From the NCBI GenBank assembly GCA_016176605.1, contig JACOWW010000002.1, positions 188,846-252,845 of the forward strand: a DNA stretch of 64,000 nucleotides. The letters are read 5' to 3'. Every line of letters begins with the position of its first letter. Position 1 is the stretch's first letter. A program made the translations under genes and the position numbers. Below the pieces are notes generated by a model. The model saw only the letters and a list, made by a program, of their open reading frames with translations. It searched no databases and had not been told where the DNA came from. The stretch is from Candidatus Saccharimonadota bacterium (GTDB lineage Bacteria > Patescibacteriota > Saccharimonadia > Saccharimonadales > UBA10212). Positions 27,891 through 37,693 of this stretch are shown here, piece by piece.

Positions 27891-29510
27891 ATGGCCGGAA
27901 AAGAAAATGCCCTAATCTCGGTTTATAACAAAGATGGACTAGAAGAATTTGCCGATGGTTTATCTACCCAGGGTTTTAATATTTATGCTTCTGGCGGCAC
28001 GGCCAAAAGAATTGGTGAAGCTGGAATCCAAGTTACGGATGTAGCTGAGTTGGTTGGCGGTAATGCTATTTTGGGCCACCGAGTCGTCACGCTATCCCGT
28101 GAAGTTCATGCCGCACTGTTAGCTCAAAAAACTCCTGGTGATATTGCAGAGTTAGACCGCCTTGGCATACCACTGATTGACCTAGTAGCAGTAGATATGT
28201 ACCCTCTCCGGGACACCATAGCTAACCCTGACAGCACAGAACATGACATTATAGAACAAACAGATATCGGCGGCCCGACTATGTTAAGATCGGCCGCCAA
28301 AGGCCGCAGAATTGTTTTATCTAGAGTTGAGCAAAGGCCTGAAGTGCTTAAGTGGCTGGCAGATGGCCGACCAGACGAGGAAGAATTTCGTAGGCAGTTG
28401 GCTGGTATCGCTGAACTGGAGGCAGCCGCTTATATCCTTGAATCCGCGAAATATATTGGCGGCCCTGCCGTATTTGGCTTTATAGGTGAGAAGGTTGCTG
28501 AACCACTTTATGGGGAAAATCCTTGGCAAGGCGGAGCCTGTATATATATGGAGCGTAACGGCAAAAACCCCCTAGCCTATGACCGATACGAGCAGCACGG
28601 TGGGATTGAAACAAGCTACAATAACGTGGTTGAGTTTGCGGAACGTATGACCCAGACGATAACTCACATTGCAGCCGGCTTTGAGCATAACTTTGGCGAA
28701 GTACCAGCACTTGCGCTTGGGGTAAAGCATGGCAACGCTTGCGGGGCAGCTTACGCTGATACACCCCAAGAAGTTATCAAAAAGATGCTCGAAGGCGATG
28801 AGCGAGCAATCTTTGGCGGCTCCATTATGCTCAACTTTGAAGTAGATGAAGAGTTGGCCGAACTGCTAGTGGGTCATGATATGAAGGATGGCCAAAAAAG
28901 GTTGCTAGATATTGTGATAGCCGCTGGCGTTACAGACGAAGCAAAGGACATCTTACAACGTAAAACCGGTAAGCTGAGACTCCTGACTAATCCGGCTTTG
29001 GTCAGTCTTGGCATGGATTCTTTAGACACAGCTCAGAGATTTAGATACATACCGGACGGTGTGGCCGTGCAAGATAACTACACCTATATACCAAAAATAC
29101 GTCGGGCTGAACTATTGGCGGGTGGGTGGATAAACCCAGAGCAAGAACGAGATCTGGTGCTAGCATGGGCAGTTGGCTCAACCAGTAACAGTAATACTAT
29201 CACTGTAGTAGAAAATGGAATGGTTATTGGTAACGGGGTTGGTCAGCAAGATCGAGTGGGGGCGGCTGAACTAGCTCTCAAGCGAGCTGAAGATGCCAAG
29301 CACGATAGTGATGGAGCCGTGGCTTACAGTGATAGCTTCTTTCCATACCCTGATGGAGCTGAAGTATTGGCTGATGCGGGCGTGAAGGTAATTTTAGCTA
29401 CCAGTGGTTCTGTGAACGATCCAAATGTTGCGGATGCTCTAAAAGCCAAAGGTATTCAAAGCTTCTTAACCCTCCCCGATAAAACTTCTCGCGGTTTCTT
29501 TGGCCACTAG
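27891..29510 (+). CDS. purH: Divergent bifunctional PurH (AICAR transformylase / IMP cyclohydrolase)
   Basis: MGS-like N-terminus ISVYNKDGLEEFADGL...ASGGTAKRI; DIGGPTMLRSAAK; YGENPWQ; GVKHGNACGAA; SDSFFPYPDG. Confidence 0.85.
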   Translation: MAGKENALISVYNKDGLEEFADGLSTQGFNIYASGGTAKRIGEAGIQVTDVAELVGGNAILGHRVVTLSREVHAALLAQKTPGDIAELDRLGIPLIDLVAVDMYPLRDTIANPDSTEHDIIEQTDIGGPTMLRSAAKGRRIVLSRVEQRPEVLKWLADGRPDEEEFRRQLAGIAELEAAAYILESAKYIGGPAVFGFIGEKVAEPLYGENPWQGGACIYMERNGKNPLAYDRYEQHGGIETSYNNVVEFAERMTQTITHIAAGFEHNFGEVPALALGVKHGNACGAAYADTPQEVIKKMLEGDERAIFGGSIMLNFEVDEELAELLVGHDMKDGQKRLLDIVIAAGVTDEAKDILQRKTGKLRLLTNPALVSLGMDSLDTAQRFRYIPDGVAVQDNYTYIPKIRRAELLAGGWINPEQERDLVLAWAVGSTSNSNTITVVENGMVIGNGVGQQDRVGAAELALKRAEDAKHDSDGAVAYSDSFFPYPDGAEVLADAGVKVILATSGSVNDPNVADALKAKGIQSFLTLPDKTSRGFFGH

Positions 29511-29663
29511 AACCCTCCTAGTCGGTTTCTATCTATTGGACAATTTACAAAATGAACTTAAGTCTGATTTTCTTTTGCTGCATCTGGCTGGGGAGGAGGG
29601 ATTCGCCATGTCATTCGACATGGCGCCCTATCGAATGATAGGGCGAACCAGGATTGCTGGGAT

Positions 29664-29778
29664 CCCAGCACTAAAAAAATTCTTTAACTTGGCTTCGGGA
29701 CTAGGATTCGAACCTAGATTGCTGGGACCAAAACCCAGTGTCCTACCATTAGACGATCCCGAATTATTTAGTGCTGGG
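29664..29778. repeat. Inverted repeat enclosing tRNA-Gln
   Basis: CCCAGCACTAAA at 29664..29675 and TTTAGTGCTGGG at 29767..29778. Confidence 0.85.
29690..29763 (-). tRNA. tRNA-Gln (anticodon TTG), CCA encoded
   Basis: Minus strand TTCGGGA-TC-...CTGGG TTTTGGT CCCAG...CTAGG TTCGAAT CCTAG-TCCCGAA-G-CCA. Confidence 0.92.
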
Positions 29779-29978
29779 CAGGCAAAACCCTGTGCCTTAT
29801 TGTACCCCGCTCCTTTTCCTGAGTGGAGTAGTCTGCAATCCACGGCATGTCGCCATGGCATGCAGATTACGGAACTTCAAGTAAAGCTGAGGGGCCACTT
29901 ACTTGCCCGCCAAAGCCTTGGCGAAGGCGGGGCCACTCCCCACCGTATAATTATTTTGTCAGAGTCTCTAAAAATACT

Positions 29979-30569
29979 CTAGTGCTTAGCAAAGTATATT
30001 CTAAATTCGTCCGGTACTCGAACCGTACCCTCAGGGGCTTCAAGCTCATAGTCTCCCGGGTTTATATAAAGTTCTAATTCACCAAAATTGGCAGGCGGTT
30101 CGTAGTAACCCGATATCACCAAAGGTCCTGCACCGTAATCAACGGCTTCAAGCGCATAAAAACGTCCGGGTGGAAGTGTTACTTGCGGCGTGATCTCTGG
30201 GTCAAGTTGGAAAACATTTGTTGACTCGTTCTTTGGATTACCGACGACTAATACGCCATTGCCTCTATGGACTGCCAGTAACTTACGGTCCGCGGCTTTG
30301 GTCCAATAGGCTAATTCAGCACGGAAGCCAGGATAAATGGTCGCAATCATTCGATTAGCGCGTACTTCCTCCCCTTCGCAATATTCAAGCTTCGTAAAAA
30401 GATAGTTAGCGCCATTCTCGCCGACTTCCATAGAAGTGCTACCTTCTGCGTTTAGTTCTGCTAATCGAGGTATCCAGGTATTAGGTCCAATATCAGCTGA
30501 AGTATCGATACCCAATTGATCAGTAAATTCATATACTGAGGGCTTTGGATTTAGGGCATTGTAGTTCAT
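29979..30569 (-). CDS. Hypothetical protein, possibly cupin-like
   Basis: Complete ORF; beta-rich sequence with VTLPPGRFYALEAVDYGAGPLVISGYYEPP. Confidence 0.5.
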   Translation of the reverse strand: MNYNALNPKPSVYEFTDQLGIDTSADIGPNTWIPRLAELNAEGSTSMEVGENGANYLFTKLEYCEGEEVRANRMIATIYPGFRAELAYWTKAADRKLLAVHRGNGVLVVGNPKNESTNVFQLDPEITPQVTLPPGRFYALEAVDYGAGPLVISGYYEPPANFGELELYINPGDYELEAPEGTVRVPDEFRIYFAKH

Positions 30570-30667
30570 AGTTAAAGTATAACAATACTAAAACCTTAAT
30601 GCAAGATCCTGTCAATTCTTAAGGTTTTTACGGATCTGTTAATATATCGTATAATTACTCTTTAGTT

Positions 30668-31600
30668 ATGCCTAAAGCTACCAAAGCCCCGGCAGATTAT
30701 ATTCTGCCGCTATATATCAATGGACTTTCGGGCCGGATGCTCAGGATGAGCCAGCCCAAGGATACAAAACGTGAGATTCTGTTTGTATATGGTTATCATG
30801 CGAGCCTGGAACGCTACTTTGGAGTAGCTGACCTTTTAAACAAATATGCAGGGGTCACAATGCCCGACCTACCCGGTTTTGGCGGCATGGACTCCTTTTA
30901 TAAAATTGGTGAAAAGCCCAACATCGATACCTATGCTGATTATCTGGCGGCATTCATCAAGCTTCGTTTTCGTAACAAAAAATTCGTAATCGCCGGCTAC
31001 AGTTTGGGCGTACCAATAATCACACGGATGCTGCAAAAGTATCCAGAGCTTAGTAAGAAAATCCAAATGCTAGTCTCGATTGCCGGCTTTACCCATAAAG
31101 ATGACTTTAACTTCTCTAAGAAGCGTTATTGGATTTACCGTCTAGGAGCGGCTTTTTTCTCGGCAAGACCGACAGCGGCGCTTTACAAGCTCCTTGTTTT
31201 GCGTCCGATATATATTAGGTATGTATATCGTCACTTATTTAATGCTAAGCAAAAATTTAAAGATAAGCAGGCTCAAGTACTGGCCCGCGCCATAGAGATG
31301 GAAGTCAATCTGTGGCGTAGTAACGACCCCAGGACCTATATGGCCACGGGCAATATGATGTTTAAGCTAGAATTACCCAACAAGGGCCATGTCGGCTTGC
31401 CTATCTATCACGCTGGAGTCGACAATGACCATTATTTTAATAGCGTCAAGGTGGAGCAGCATATGCGCATGATTTACTCCGATTTTGTTCATGGTAAGGT
31501 AAAGTCCGCTTCTCATGCTCCGTCTATAATCGCCACGGCCAAAGACGCTGCCTATTTCGTGCCTAAAGAGTTTATTCGTGTTATGAATAAGATAAGCTAA
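30668..31600 (+). CDS. Alpha/beta hydrolase
   Basis: ILFVYGYHASLERY; MPDLPGFGGMDS; FVIAGYSLGVPIITRML nucleophile elbow. Confidence 0.8.
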   Translation: MPKATKAPADYILPLYINGLSGRMLRMSQPKDTKREILFVYGYHASLERYFGVADLLNKYAGVTMPDLPGFGGMDSFYKIGEKPNIDTYADYLAAFIKLRFRNKKFVIAGYSLGVPIITRMLQKYPELSKKIQMLVSIAGFTHKDDFNFSKKRYWIYRLGAAFFSARPTAALYKLLVLRPIYIRYVYRHLFNAKQKFKDKQAQVLARAIEMEVNLWRSNDPRTYMATGNMMFKLELPNKGHVGLPIYHAGVDNDHYFNSVKVEQHMRMIYSDFVHGKVKSASHAPSIIATAKDAAYFVPKEFIRVMNKIS

Positions 31601-31615
31601 ACTATAGCTAAGATT

Positions 31616-32866
31616 ATGAAGATTGGCCTAGTCTGCCCATACAATATGTTCGACAAGCCTGGCGGCGTGCCTCAGGTAGTTATGCATCTTCACGCCGGCC
31701 TGAAGAAAAAGGGCCATCAAGTTAAGATTATTACCCAACGTCCAACTAGTTTTAAAGGTAATCCACCTGAGGATTACATTTTATTTGGCGTAACCCGAAC
31801 ATTTAAAGGTGGTTTAGGTACTGAAGGTAACTGGGGTATGCCGTCCGATGGAGAAGAGATCGCTAGAGTGCTGGATAAAGAAAAATTTGATGTACTAAAC
31901 TATCACGAAGCGTGGATACCAATGCTGGCCTGGCAAATTGTTAAGCATTCTAAAGCGACAAACGTAGCAACCTTTCACGCCAATCTAATGGATACGTCTG
32001 CTGGTAAGTCATGGACAGGAGGTATTTTTACACCATATGGCAGAGCATTACTTACTAAAATGCACTTGTTTACAGCCACATCGCCTGCATCTTCAGGCAT
32101 GCTTATCAGCCGCGCTAATATGAAAATTACCCATCACCGCCAAATGATTGAAAACTTGCGCTATATAGGCTGTGGCGTTGAGCTAAGTCAGTTTAGGCCG
32201 GTTAAAAAACGACAGCCTCTGAATGGACCTGGCACTAAAACTATTGTCTACATCGGCCGGATTGAAAAGCGCAAAGGTGTTGATTGGCTACTGACAGCTT
32301 TTGCTGAGCTGGTAAAAGAAATGCCCCAAGCTCATCTGATTATTGCTGGCGCAGGCCTATGGTCTAACAAACTTAAACGAGCGGTTGAAGACGAGGATAT
32401 TAAGAATGTATCATTTCCGGGTTATGTATCGGATGAAGAAAAACTGCGACTTTTGTCTAACGCTGACCTAGCATGCTTCCCCTCGCCATATGGCGAGGGT
32501 TTCGGAATAGTCCTTTTAGAGGCAATGGCTGTAGGTACTCCATTATTGGCAGGCAATAATCTGGGGTATATAAATGTTATGACAGGGCATGGCCGGATTG
32601 GTCTAATTGATCCTATGGCAACCAAGGATTTTACTAACCGCCTGGCAGTGTTCCTAACTGATGATGCCTTACAGAAGCTTATGGTTTCATGGGCTCTGAA
32701 AGAAGTAAAAAAATATGACTATCCTAAAATAGTTGAGCAGTATGAAACGGCGTTCAAAGAAGCCATTAGGTTTAAAAACACGCACAGTTATAAGAAGTCT
32801 ACAGAAGATGAAAAAAGATCAAAAAAACTTATCCATCGGCTTTTGTTACGACGACAGCCTGGATAA
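31616..32866 (+). CDS. Glycosyltransferase family 4
   Basis: MKIGLVCPYNMFDKPGGVPQVVMHLHAGLKKKGHQV; YIGRIEKRKGVDWLLTAF; FPSPYGEGFGIVLLEAMAVGTPLLAG. Confidence 0.9.
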   Translation: MKIGLVCPYNMFDKPGGVPQVVMHLHAGLKKKGHQVKIITQRPTSFKGNPPEDYILFGVTRTFKGGLGTEGNWGMPSDGEEIARVLDKEKFDVLNYHEAWIPMLAWQIVKHSKATNVATFHANLMDTSAGKSWTGGIFTPYGRALLTKMHLFTATSPASSGMLISRANMKITHHRQMIENLRYIGCGVELSQFRPVKKRQPLNGPGTKTIVYIGRIEKRKGVDWLLTAFAELVKEMPQAHLIIAGAGLWSNKLKRAVEDEDIKNVSFPGYVSDEEKLRLLSNADLACFPSPYGEGFGIVLLEAMAVGTPLLAGNNLGYINVMTGHGRIGLIDPMATKDFTNRLAVFLTDDALQKLMVSWALKEVKKYDYPKIVEQYETAFKEAIRFKNTHSYKKSTEDEKRSKKLIHRLLLRRQPG

Positions 32867-33959
32867 GCCAGACGGAGTTTCTCAATACGTCAAGACGGTG
32901 GGCGCCTGGTTAAGCGGTCAGGGCCACGAAGTGGCATATATTGTTGGGGAAACAACAATTGCGCAGTGGGCTGGCGCACCGGTCTACAGCCTATCCAAAA
33001 ACTTATCAGTAAGATTTAACGGCAATCTCATCAACACGCCTTTGCCTGCCAGCAAGAAATTAATAAGCAGCGTTTTACATAAACACGACTTTGACATAAT
33101 CCACGTCCAGATGCCCTATTCGCCATTCATGGCGCAAAAAGTGATAAATTTGACAAATCCTCGTACTGCCATTATAGGGACCTTCCATATATATCCTGCA
33201 GGGGTCCTGGCTCGAGTTGGTTCACGGCTTCTTAGACTGGTATATCGTGGGTCATTAAAAAAATTTACAGGCGTGCTTAGCGTTAGTCCGCCAGCTGCCA
33301 AATTCGCCAAACAGTTTTTCACCGTTGATAGCGAATTATCTTCCAATGTTGTTGAGCTGAAGAAATATAAAAAGGCAAAAAAAAGCAACCAAAAAAATCA
33401 CATAGTTTTTTTAGGCAGGCTGGTTCAGCGCAAAGGCTGCACAGAGCTGCTGCGAGCCTTCAAACTTTTAAAAGAAACTGTTCCTGAAGCCAAATTGACT
33501 ATTGCCGGGGATGGACCCATGAGGAGAAAACTCGAGCGTTTTGTTAAAAATAATCATTTGGAGTCATCAATAACATTCCTGGGATTTATAAATGAGCGTG
33601 ACAAGCCCAAGCTTTTGGGCAGTGCGGCTATTGCTTGTTTCCCCTCTTTGGGCGGCGAAAGCTTTGGCATAGTATTAATCGAAGCAATGGCGGCTGGAGC
33701 TGGGGTCGTTGTCGGCGGCAATAATCCGGGCTACGCCAGCGTGCTTGGCGGGCGGCCGGAAACACTGTTCGACCCTAAAAATACCGCGCAGTTTGCCAAA
33801 ACATTAGAAATTTTTTTAACCGATAAGCGCTTGGTCGCTAATATTCAATCCTGGCAAAGTAAGCTTGTCAAAAATTATGACATTGAAACCGTCGGCCCAG
33901 TTTTGGCAGAAGTATACAGACGGGCAATTGCTAAAGCTGGCCGAAGCCGGCATAATTAA
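32808..33959 (+). CDS. Glycosyltransferase family 4 (paralogue)
   Basis: FCYDDSLDKPDGVSQYVKTVGAWLSGQGHEV; FLGRLVQRKGCTELLRAF; GGESFGIVLIEAMAAG; ATG at 32808. Confidence 0.9.
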   Translation: MKKDQKNLSIGFCYDDSLDKPDGVSQYVKTVGAWLSGQGHEVAYIVGETTIAQWAGAPVYSLSKNLSVRFNGNLINTPLPASKKLISSVLHKHDFDIIHVQMPYSPFMAQKVINLTNPRTAIIGTFHIYPAGVLARVGSRLLRLVYRGSLKKFTGVLSVSPPAAKFAKQFFTVDSELSSNVVELKKYKKAKKSNQKNHIVFLGRLVQRKGCTELLRAFKLLKETVPEAKLTIAGDGPMRRKLERFVKNNHLESSITFLGFINERDKPKLLGSAAIACFPSLGGESFGIVLIEAMAAGAGVVVGGNNPGYASVLGGRPETLFDPKNTAQFAKTLEIFLTDKRLVANIQSWQSKLVKNYDIETVGPVLAEVYRRAIAKAGRSRHN

Positions 33960-33963
33960 CATA

Positions 33964-35037
33964 GTGGAACCCAAGGAAGTTACTGTCAGGATAGCCAACC
34001 GCACCATCGTGCGAACCATCCTGTGGGTAGTCGCGGCCATTTTGGCTTATCGTTTCATTGGCAATGTAACGCACGTTTTAACCTTGATTGCCGGAGCTGT
34101 CTTTCTGGCTTTGGCTCTTAATCCGGTGGTGGGCTGGATACGGCGCCGTCTGCACATTCATAGCCGTGTAAGGGCGACAGCCGTAGCCTATTTAATGGTC
34201 GTGGCGTTTTTGACGGCATTTTTTGCTTTGATTATCCCACCGTTAGTCAGCCAGACCCGCGATTTCATCAAAGATGTTCCCCGGACCATTGAAAATTTCC
34301 AGAAGCAGGATTCATCGCTCGCCAGGGCGGCCAAACGTTATGACCTAGATGAAAAATTAACCCAAGGCGCAAGAGATCTAACATCAAATTATGGCAATTT
34401 CGGCGCCACAATTCTCAATACTGGCAAACGAGTAATCGAAGCCGCGGTGTCATTCTTTGTAGTTTTAGTCCTGACATTCATGATGCTGGTAGAAGGTCCG
34501 AAGTGGGTAAGATTATACCTTGGCACACTGCGCGAAAAACAACGGGTTCGCCAAAAGAATATCTTGGACCGGATATATAAGGCGGTTAGCGGCTTTGTGA
34601 ACGGCCAGGTTATCTTAGCTGTCGTGGCCGGCTTCTTTGCATTCCTTGCGCTGGAGATTGCCAGCCGGGTGATGGATGTAAACATTAATGCCGTGGCGCT
34701 GGCTGGCATTGTCGCCGTCTTTGGCATAATCCCGCTATTTGGCAATCCCATCGCCGCAGTTTTGGTGGTATTGGCCAGCTTGCTTAATTCCGTTTCACTT
34801 GGGTTAGTCATGGCTATTTATTTTGTAATTTACTTTTTTATCGAAAATCATACTTTTCAACCATATATCCAAGCCCGCCTGACGGAATTATCGCCTTTGA
34901 TGGTCTTTATTGCGGCTCTTATTGGTGTTGGTTTTGCCGGTATACTGGGAGCGATAATCGCCATTCCGGCAGCCACAACAGTTAAAATTATCTTAGAAGA
35001 TCAGTTTGCCCATCGCGGCATCAATACCAAAGGCTAG
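33964..35037 (+). CDS. AI-2E family transporter
   Basis: Multi-TM; FFIENHTFQPYIQARLTELSPLMVFIAALIGVGFAGILGAIIAIPAA; GTG at 33964 avoids the overlap. Confidence 0.85.
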   Translation: MEPKEVTVRIANRTIVRTILWVVAAILAYRFIGNVTHVLTLIAGAVFLALALNPVVGWIRRRLHIHSRVRATAVAYLMVVAFLTAFFALIIPPLVSQTRDFIKDVPRTIENFQKQDSSLARAAKRYDLDEKLTQGARDLTSNYGNFGATILNTGKRVIEAAVSFFVVLVLTFMMLVEGPKWVRLYLGTLREKQRVRQKNILDRIYKAVSGFVNGQVILAVVAGFFAFLALEIASRVMDVNINAVALAGIVAVFGIIPLFGNPIAAVLVVLASLLNSVSLGLVMAIYFVIYFFIENHTFQPYIQARLTELSPLMVFIAALIGVGFAGILGAIIAIPAATTVKIILEDQFAHRGINTKG

Positions 35038-35206
35038 CGCCACACATGCACCGCCACCCTGCCAGCCAGCACAGCCGGCTGCACCGGTGGCTCTTGGCGC
35101 ATTGCTGCGTCAGAAACTGCGTTGCTCGCTCACTGTATGTCAAATACAGCTTGCTCCGCTACTCACTTCTTCCTTGCATTGCATCCAAGTGCATGCATGG
35201 TGCTTG

Positions 35207-36601
35207 TTATGCGCGTGACCAGACCGGGCCGTGAGGTGTATCGTTTATATCTATCCCCTGATTTGCGAGCTCATCACGCAGGTGGTCGGCTTCTGACCAG
35301 TTTTGATTTTTGCGGGCTTGTTCACGCCTGAATATAAGCTTCTTGATCTGTGGGCTTACGTCTTTCCTGTTTGCCAGGCCAAGGCCCAGCGCTTGGTCAA
35401 GTTTTTTCAACATCGGCTGCAGTTTTTCAATAACTACACCTTCAGACTCCGCTTGAGTTACTAATTTGGAAATCTCAGCCAAGGCTTCAGCCGTATTTAA
35501 GTCTTCAGACAATGCCCGCACCAACTTTTTAAATACAGTGTCGTAATTATGTCCGGCGTTACTTTTATGTCCAAGAGCAGGCTGAAATTTTAAATCAGCC
35601 CACGCCTGCAGGCGCTTTAAGAATGATTGGGCTGCGTCTAATGATTCCCAGGTAAAGTTTAGTTGTGACCGGTAATGGGCCTGCAGTGTAAGTACTCTAA
35701 AGGCCAACGGATCAAATCCTTTAGTCAGGATGTTGTCGAGCGTGTAGAAGTTAGCGCGAGTTTTACTCATTTTGTGACCATCAACCAATAAATGTTCGCT
35801 ATGAACAAAATAGTTTGCCAGGGGCTTATTTATTGCGGCCCGACTTTGGGCAATTTCGTTCTCGTGATGCGGAAATATCAGGTCAACGCCGCCGGTGTGA
35901 ATATCGAATGGCTGGCCAAGATATTTAACCGACATGGCCGAGCATTCAATATGCCAGCCTGGGCGGCCAGCAATATTTTTTCCGTCTATTCCAAATTCCC
36001 AGCTTGGCTCGTCTTTTTCTGCCGTTTTCCACAGCGCAAAGTCGGCTACATGGTCCTTGTCATATTCGTCGTTATTAATACGGTGATGCTCATGGGTTCG
36101 ATCCAATTTGACCAATGTGCCATAGTTTTTATCCTGGGAAATGTCAAAATAAATACCGTCATCACTCGTGTATTTATACGGTATTCGCCTAATCAATTCC
36201 CGCATATCATTGATATGATTGGTAGCCCTGATGATTTTAGAGTGCGAAAAATCAATACCAACCTTGTAGGCATCTTCATAAAATAGCTCTTCGTATTTGC
36301 GGGTCAATTTCCCAAGCGCTTGCTTTGGCTTTTCGCCGGGGAATTCTTGTTTGCTGCGCAATATGGTTTTGTCATCAACGTCTGTAATATTCATTACGTG
36401 CTGCACTTGAAAGTTGTTTGATATTAGTACCCGGCGGAGGATGTCTTCAAAAATATACGTCCGTAAATTCCCGATGTGGACATGGTCGTAAACAGTCGGG
36501 CCGCAGGTGTAGAGTTTCACTTCGCCGGCCTTGATTGGCTTAAATTCCTCTACTCTTCGCGAAAGGGTGTTATAAATTCGCATGGGCCTTTTCCTGCTCA
36601 A
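35207..36601 (-). CDS. cysS: Cysteinyl-tRNA synthetase
   Basis: LYTCGPTVYDHVHIGNLRTYIFEDILRR; GRPGWHIECSAMS; HHENEIAQS; HKMSKT. Confidence 0.96.
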   Translation of the reverse strand: MSRKRPMRIYNTLSRRVEEFKPIKAGEVKLYTCGPTVYDHVHIGNLRTYIFEDILRRVLISNNFQVQHVMNITDVDDKTILRSKQEFPGEKPKQALGKLTRKYEELFYEDAYKVGIDFSHSKIIRATNHINDMRELIRRIPYKYTSDDGIYFDISQDKNYGTLVKLDRTHEHHRINNDEYDKDHVADFALWKTAEKDEPSWEFGIDGKNIAGRPGWHIECSAMSVKYLGQPFDIHTGGVDLIFPHHENEIAQSRAAINKPLANYFVHSEHLLVDGHKMSKTRANFYTLDNILTKGFDPLAFRVLTLQAHYRSQLNFTWESLDAAQSFLKRLQAWADLKFQPALGHKSNAGHNYDTVFKKLVRALSEDLNTAEALAEISKLVTQAESEGVVIEKLQPMLKKLDQALGLGLANRKDVSPQIKKLIFRREQARKNQNWSEADHLRDELANQGIDINDTPHGPVWSRA

Positions 36602-37604
36602 TGTCCTTTAGGAGTTTAATAGCTAAATCGATGGTTTCGCTTTTAATGTCTTCGTAGCTGCGGCCATCGGTTATCTTAAAGCCGCTGGCCATAGGGTGCC
36701 CGCCGCCGCCAAAATGCTCGGCCAGTTTATCGGCAATACCGTAACCATAGTTACAGCGTATTTTAGCCGTCACCTTACCATCCTTGTATATCTTAAAAGC
36801 AATAGCAATGTCAGTACCTTTAGCCAAACGCATATCATCAATTACTAACATTGACGGATTGTAGTGCGGGCTATATTCTTCAATTTCTTCCCAAGGAATA
36901 GACACTATGGCGACCCGATTATCGCCATAAAACTCAACCCTTTGCAGTAGTTCGCCTTTGTAGTGAATAAGTTCCACATCTTTGCGCAATGTTTCACGGC
37001 GCAAGCTTTCCAACTCGGCCAGGTTGACTCCGGCTTCTACCAGCTCACCTATGATATGAATCGACCGAGACGAGGTGGATTGGCTCATTAGACCCAGGCT
37101 GTCACTTAAAATACCCATGGCCAGCAATTCATTGGTCTGCTTATCGAGAGGCCACTGGAGTTTATTTGCCAGCTCATAGATAATCTCCGCGGTGGCCACA
37201 GCCGGATAATTGCATATTACAGTGGCGAAAGTGATGGTAGCATCTGTGACGTGGTGGTCTATAACTATCACTGGTTTGCTAGCCAGCCAGGATTTAGCGC
37301 CATTTTTACCAAGCTTCTCCAGTAGGCTGTCACTGCTGGTGTCGATAATAATTGAGGCATCAAACGACTTAGGCATATCTTTGACTACTCTTCCCCAGCC
37401 GGGCAAATAATGTAAATAGCTGGGGATGTCAACGCCGCAGTAAAGCAGGACTTGCTTGCCTTGATCCTCCAAAATAGCCTCAAGAGCCAGCGAGCTGGCC
37501 AGGCTGTCGACATCGGGGTTATCGGCCTGCACAATTACGATCTTTTGGGCAGCGCTAATAATTTCACTAATTTTTTGGGCTTCAGCTAAATTGGTCACTT
37601 GCAA
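36570..37604 (-). CDS. DHH-family phosphoesterase (NrnA-like)
   Basis: QADNPDVDSLASSLAL; VIDHHVTD; HFGGGGHPMASGFKI. Confidence 0.88.
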   Translation of the reverse strand: MQVTNLAEAQKISEIISAAQKIVIVQADNPDVDSLASSLALEAILEDQGKQVLLYCGVDIPSYLHYLPGWGRVVKDMPKSFDASIIIDTSSDSLLEKLGKNGAKSWLASKPVIVIDHHVTDATITFATVICNYPAVATAEIIYELANKLQWPLDKQTNELLAMGILSDSLGLMSQSTSSRSIHIIGELVEAGVNLAELESLRRETLRKDVELIHYKGELLQRVEFYGDNRVAIVSIPWEEIEEYSPHYNPSMLVIDDMRLAKGTDIAIAFKIYKDGKVTAKIRCNYGYGIADKLAEHFGGGGHPMASGFKITDGRSYEDIKSETIDLAIKLLKDIEQEKAHANL

Positions 37605-37693
37605 TCCATTGTAACCCAGACGCCTTGGGTCCGCGACTATCCGTTATAACCGATACTTGTAAAAACCGCGGCCCTAGGTGCTGGGAAACAGTT

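Noticed and set aside
29500-29982. ORF over the tRNA-Gln region
   Set aside because: Contains a confident tRNA on the opposite strand and palindromic DNA
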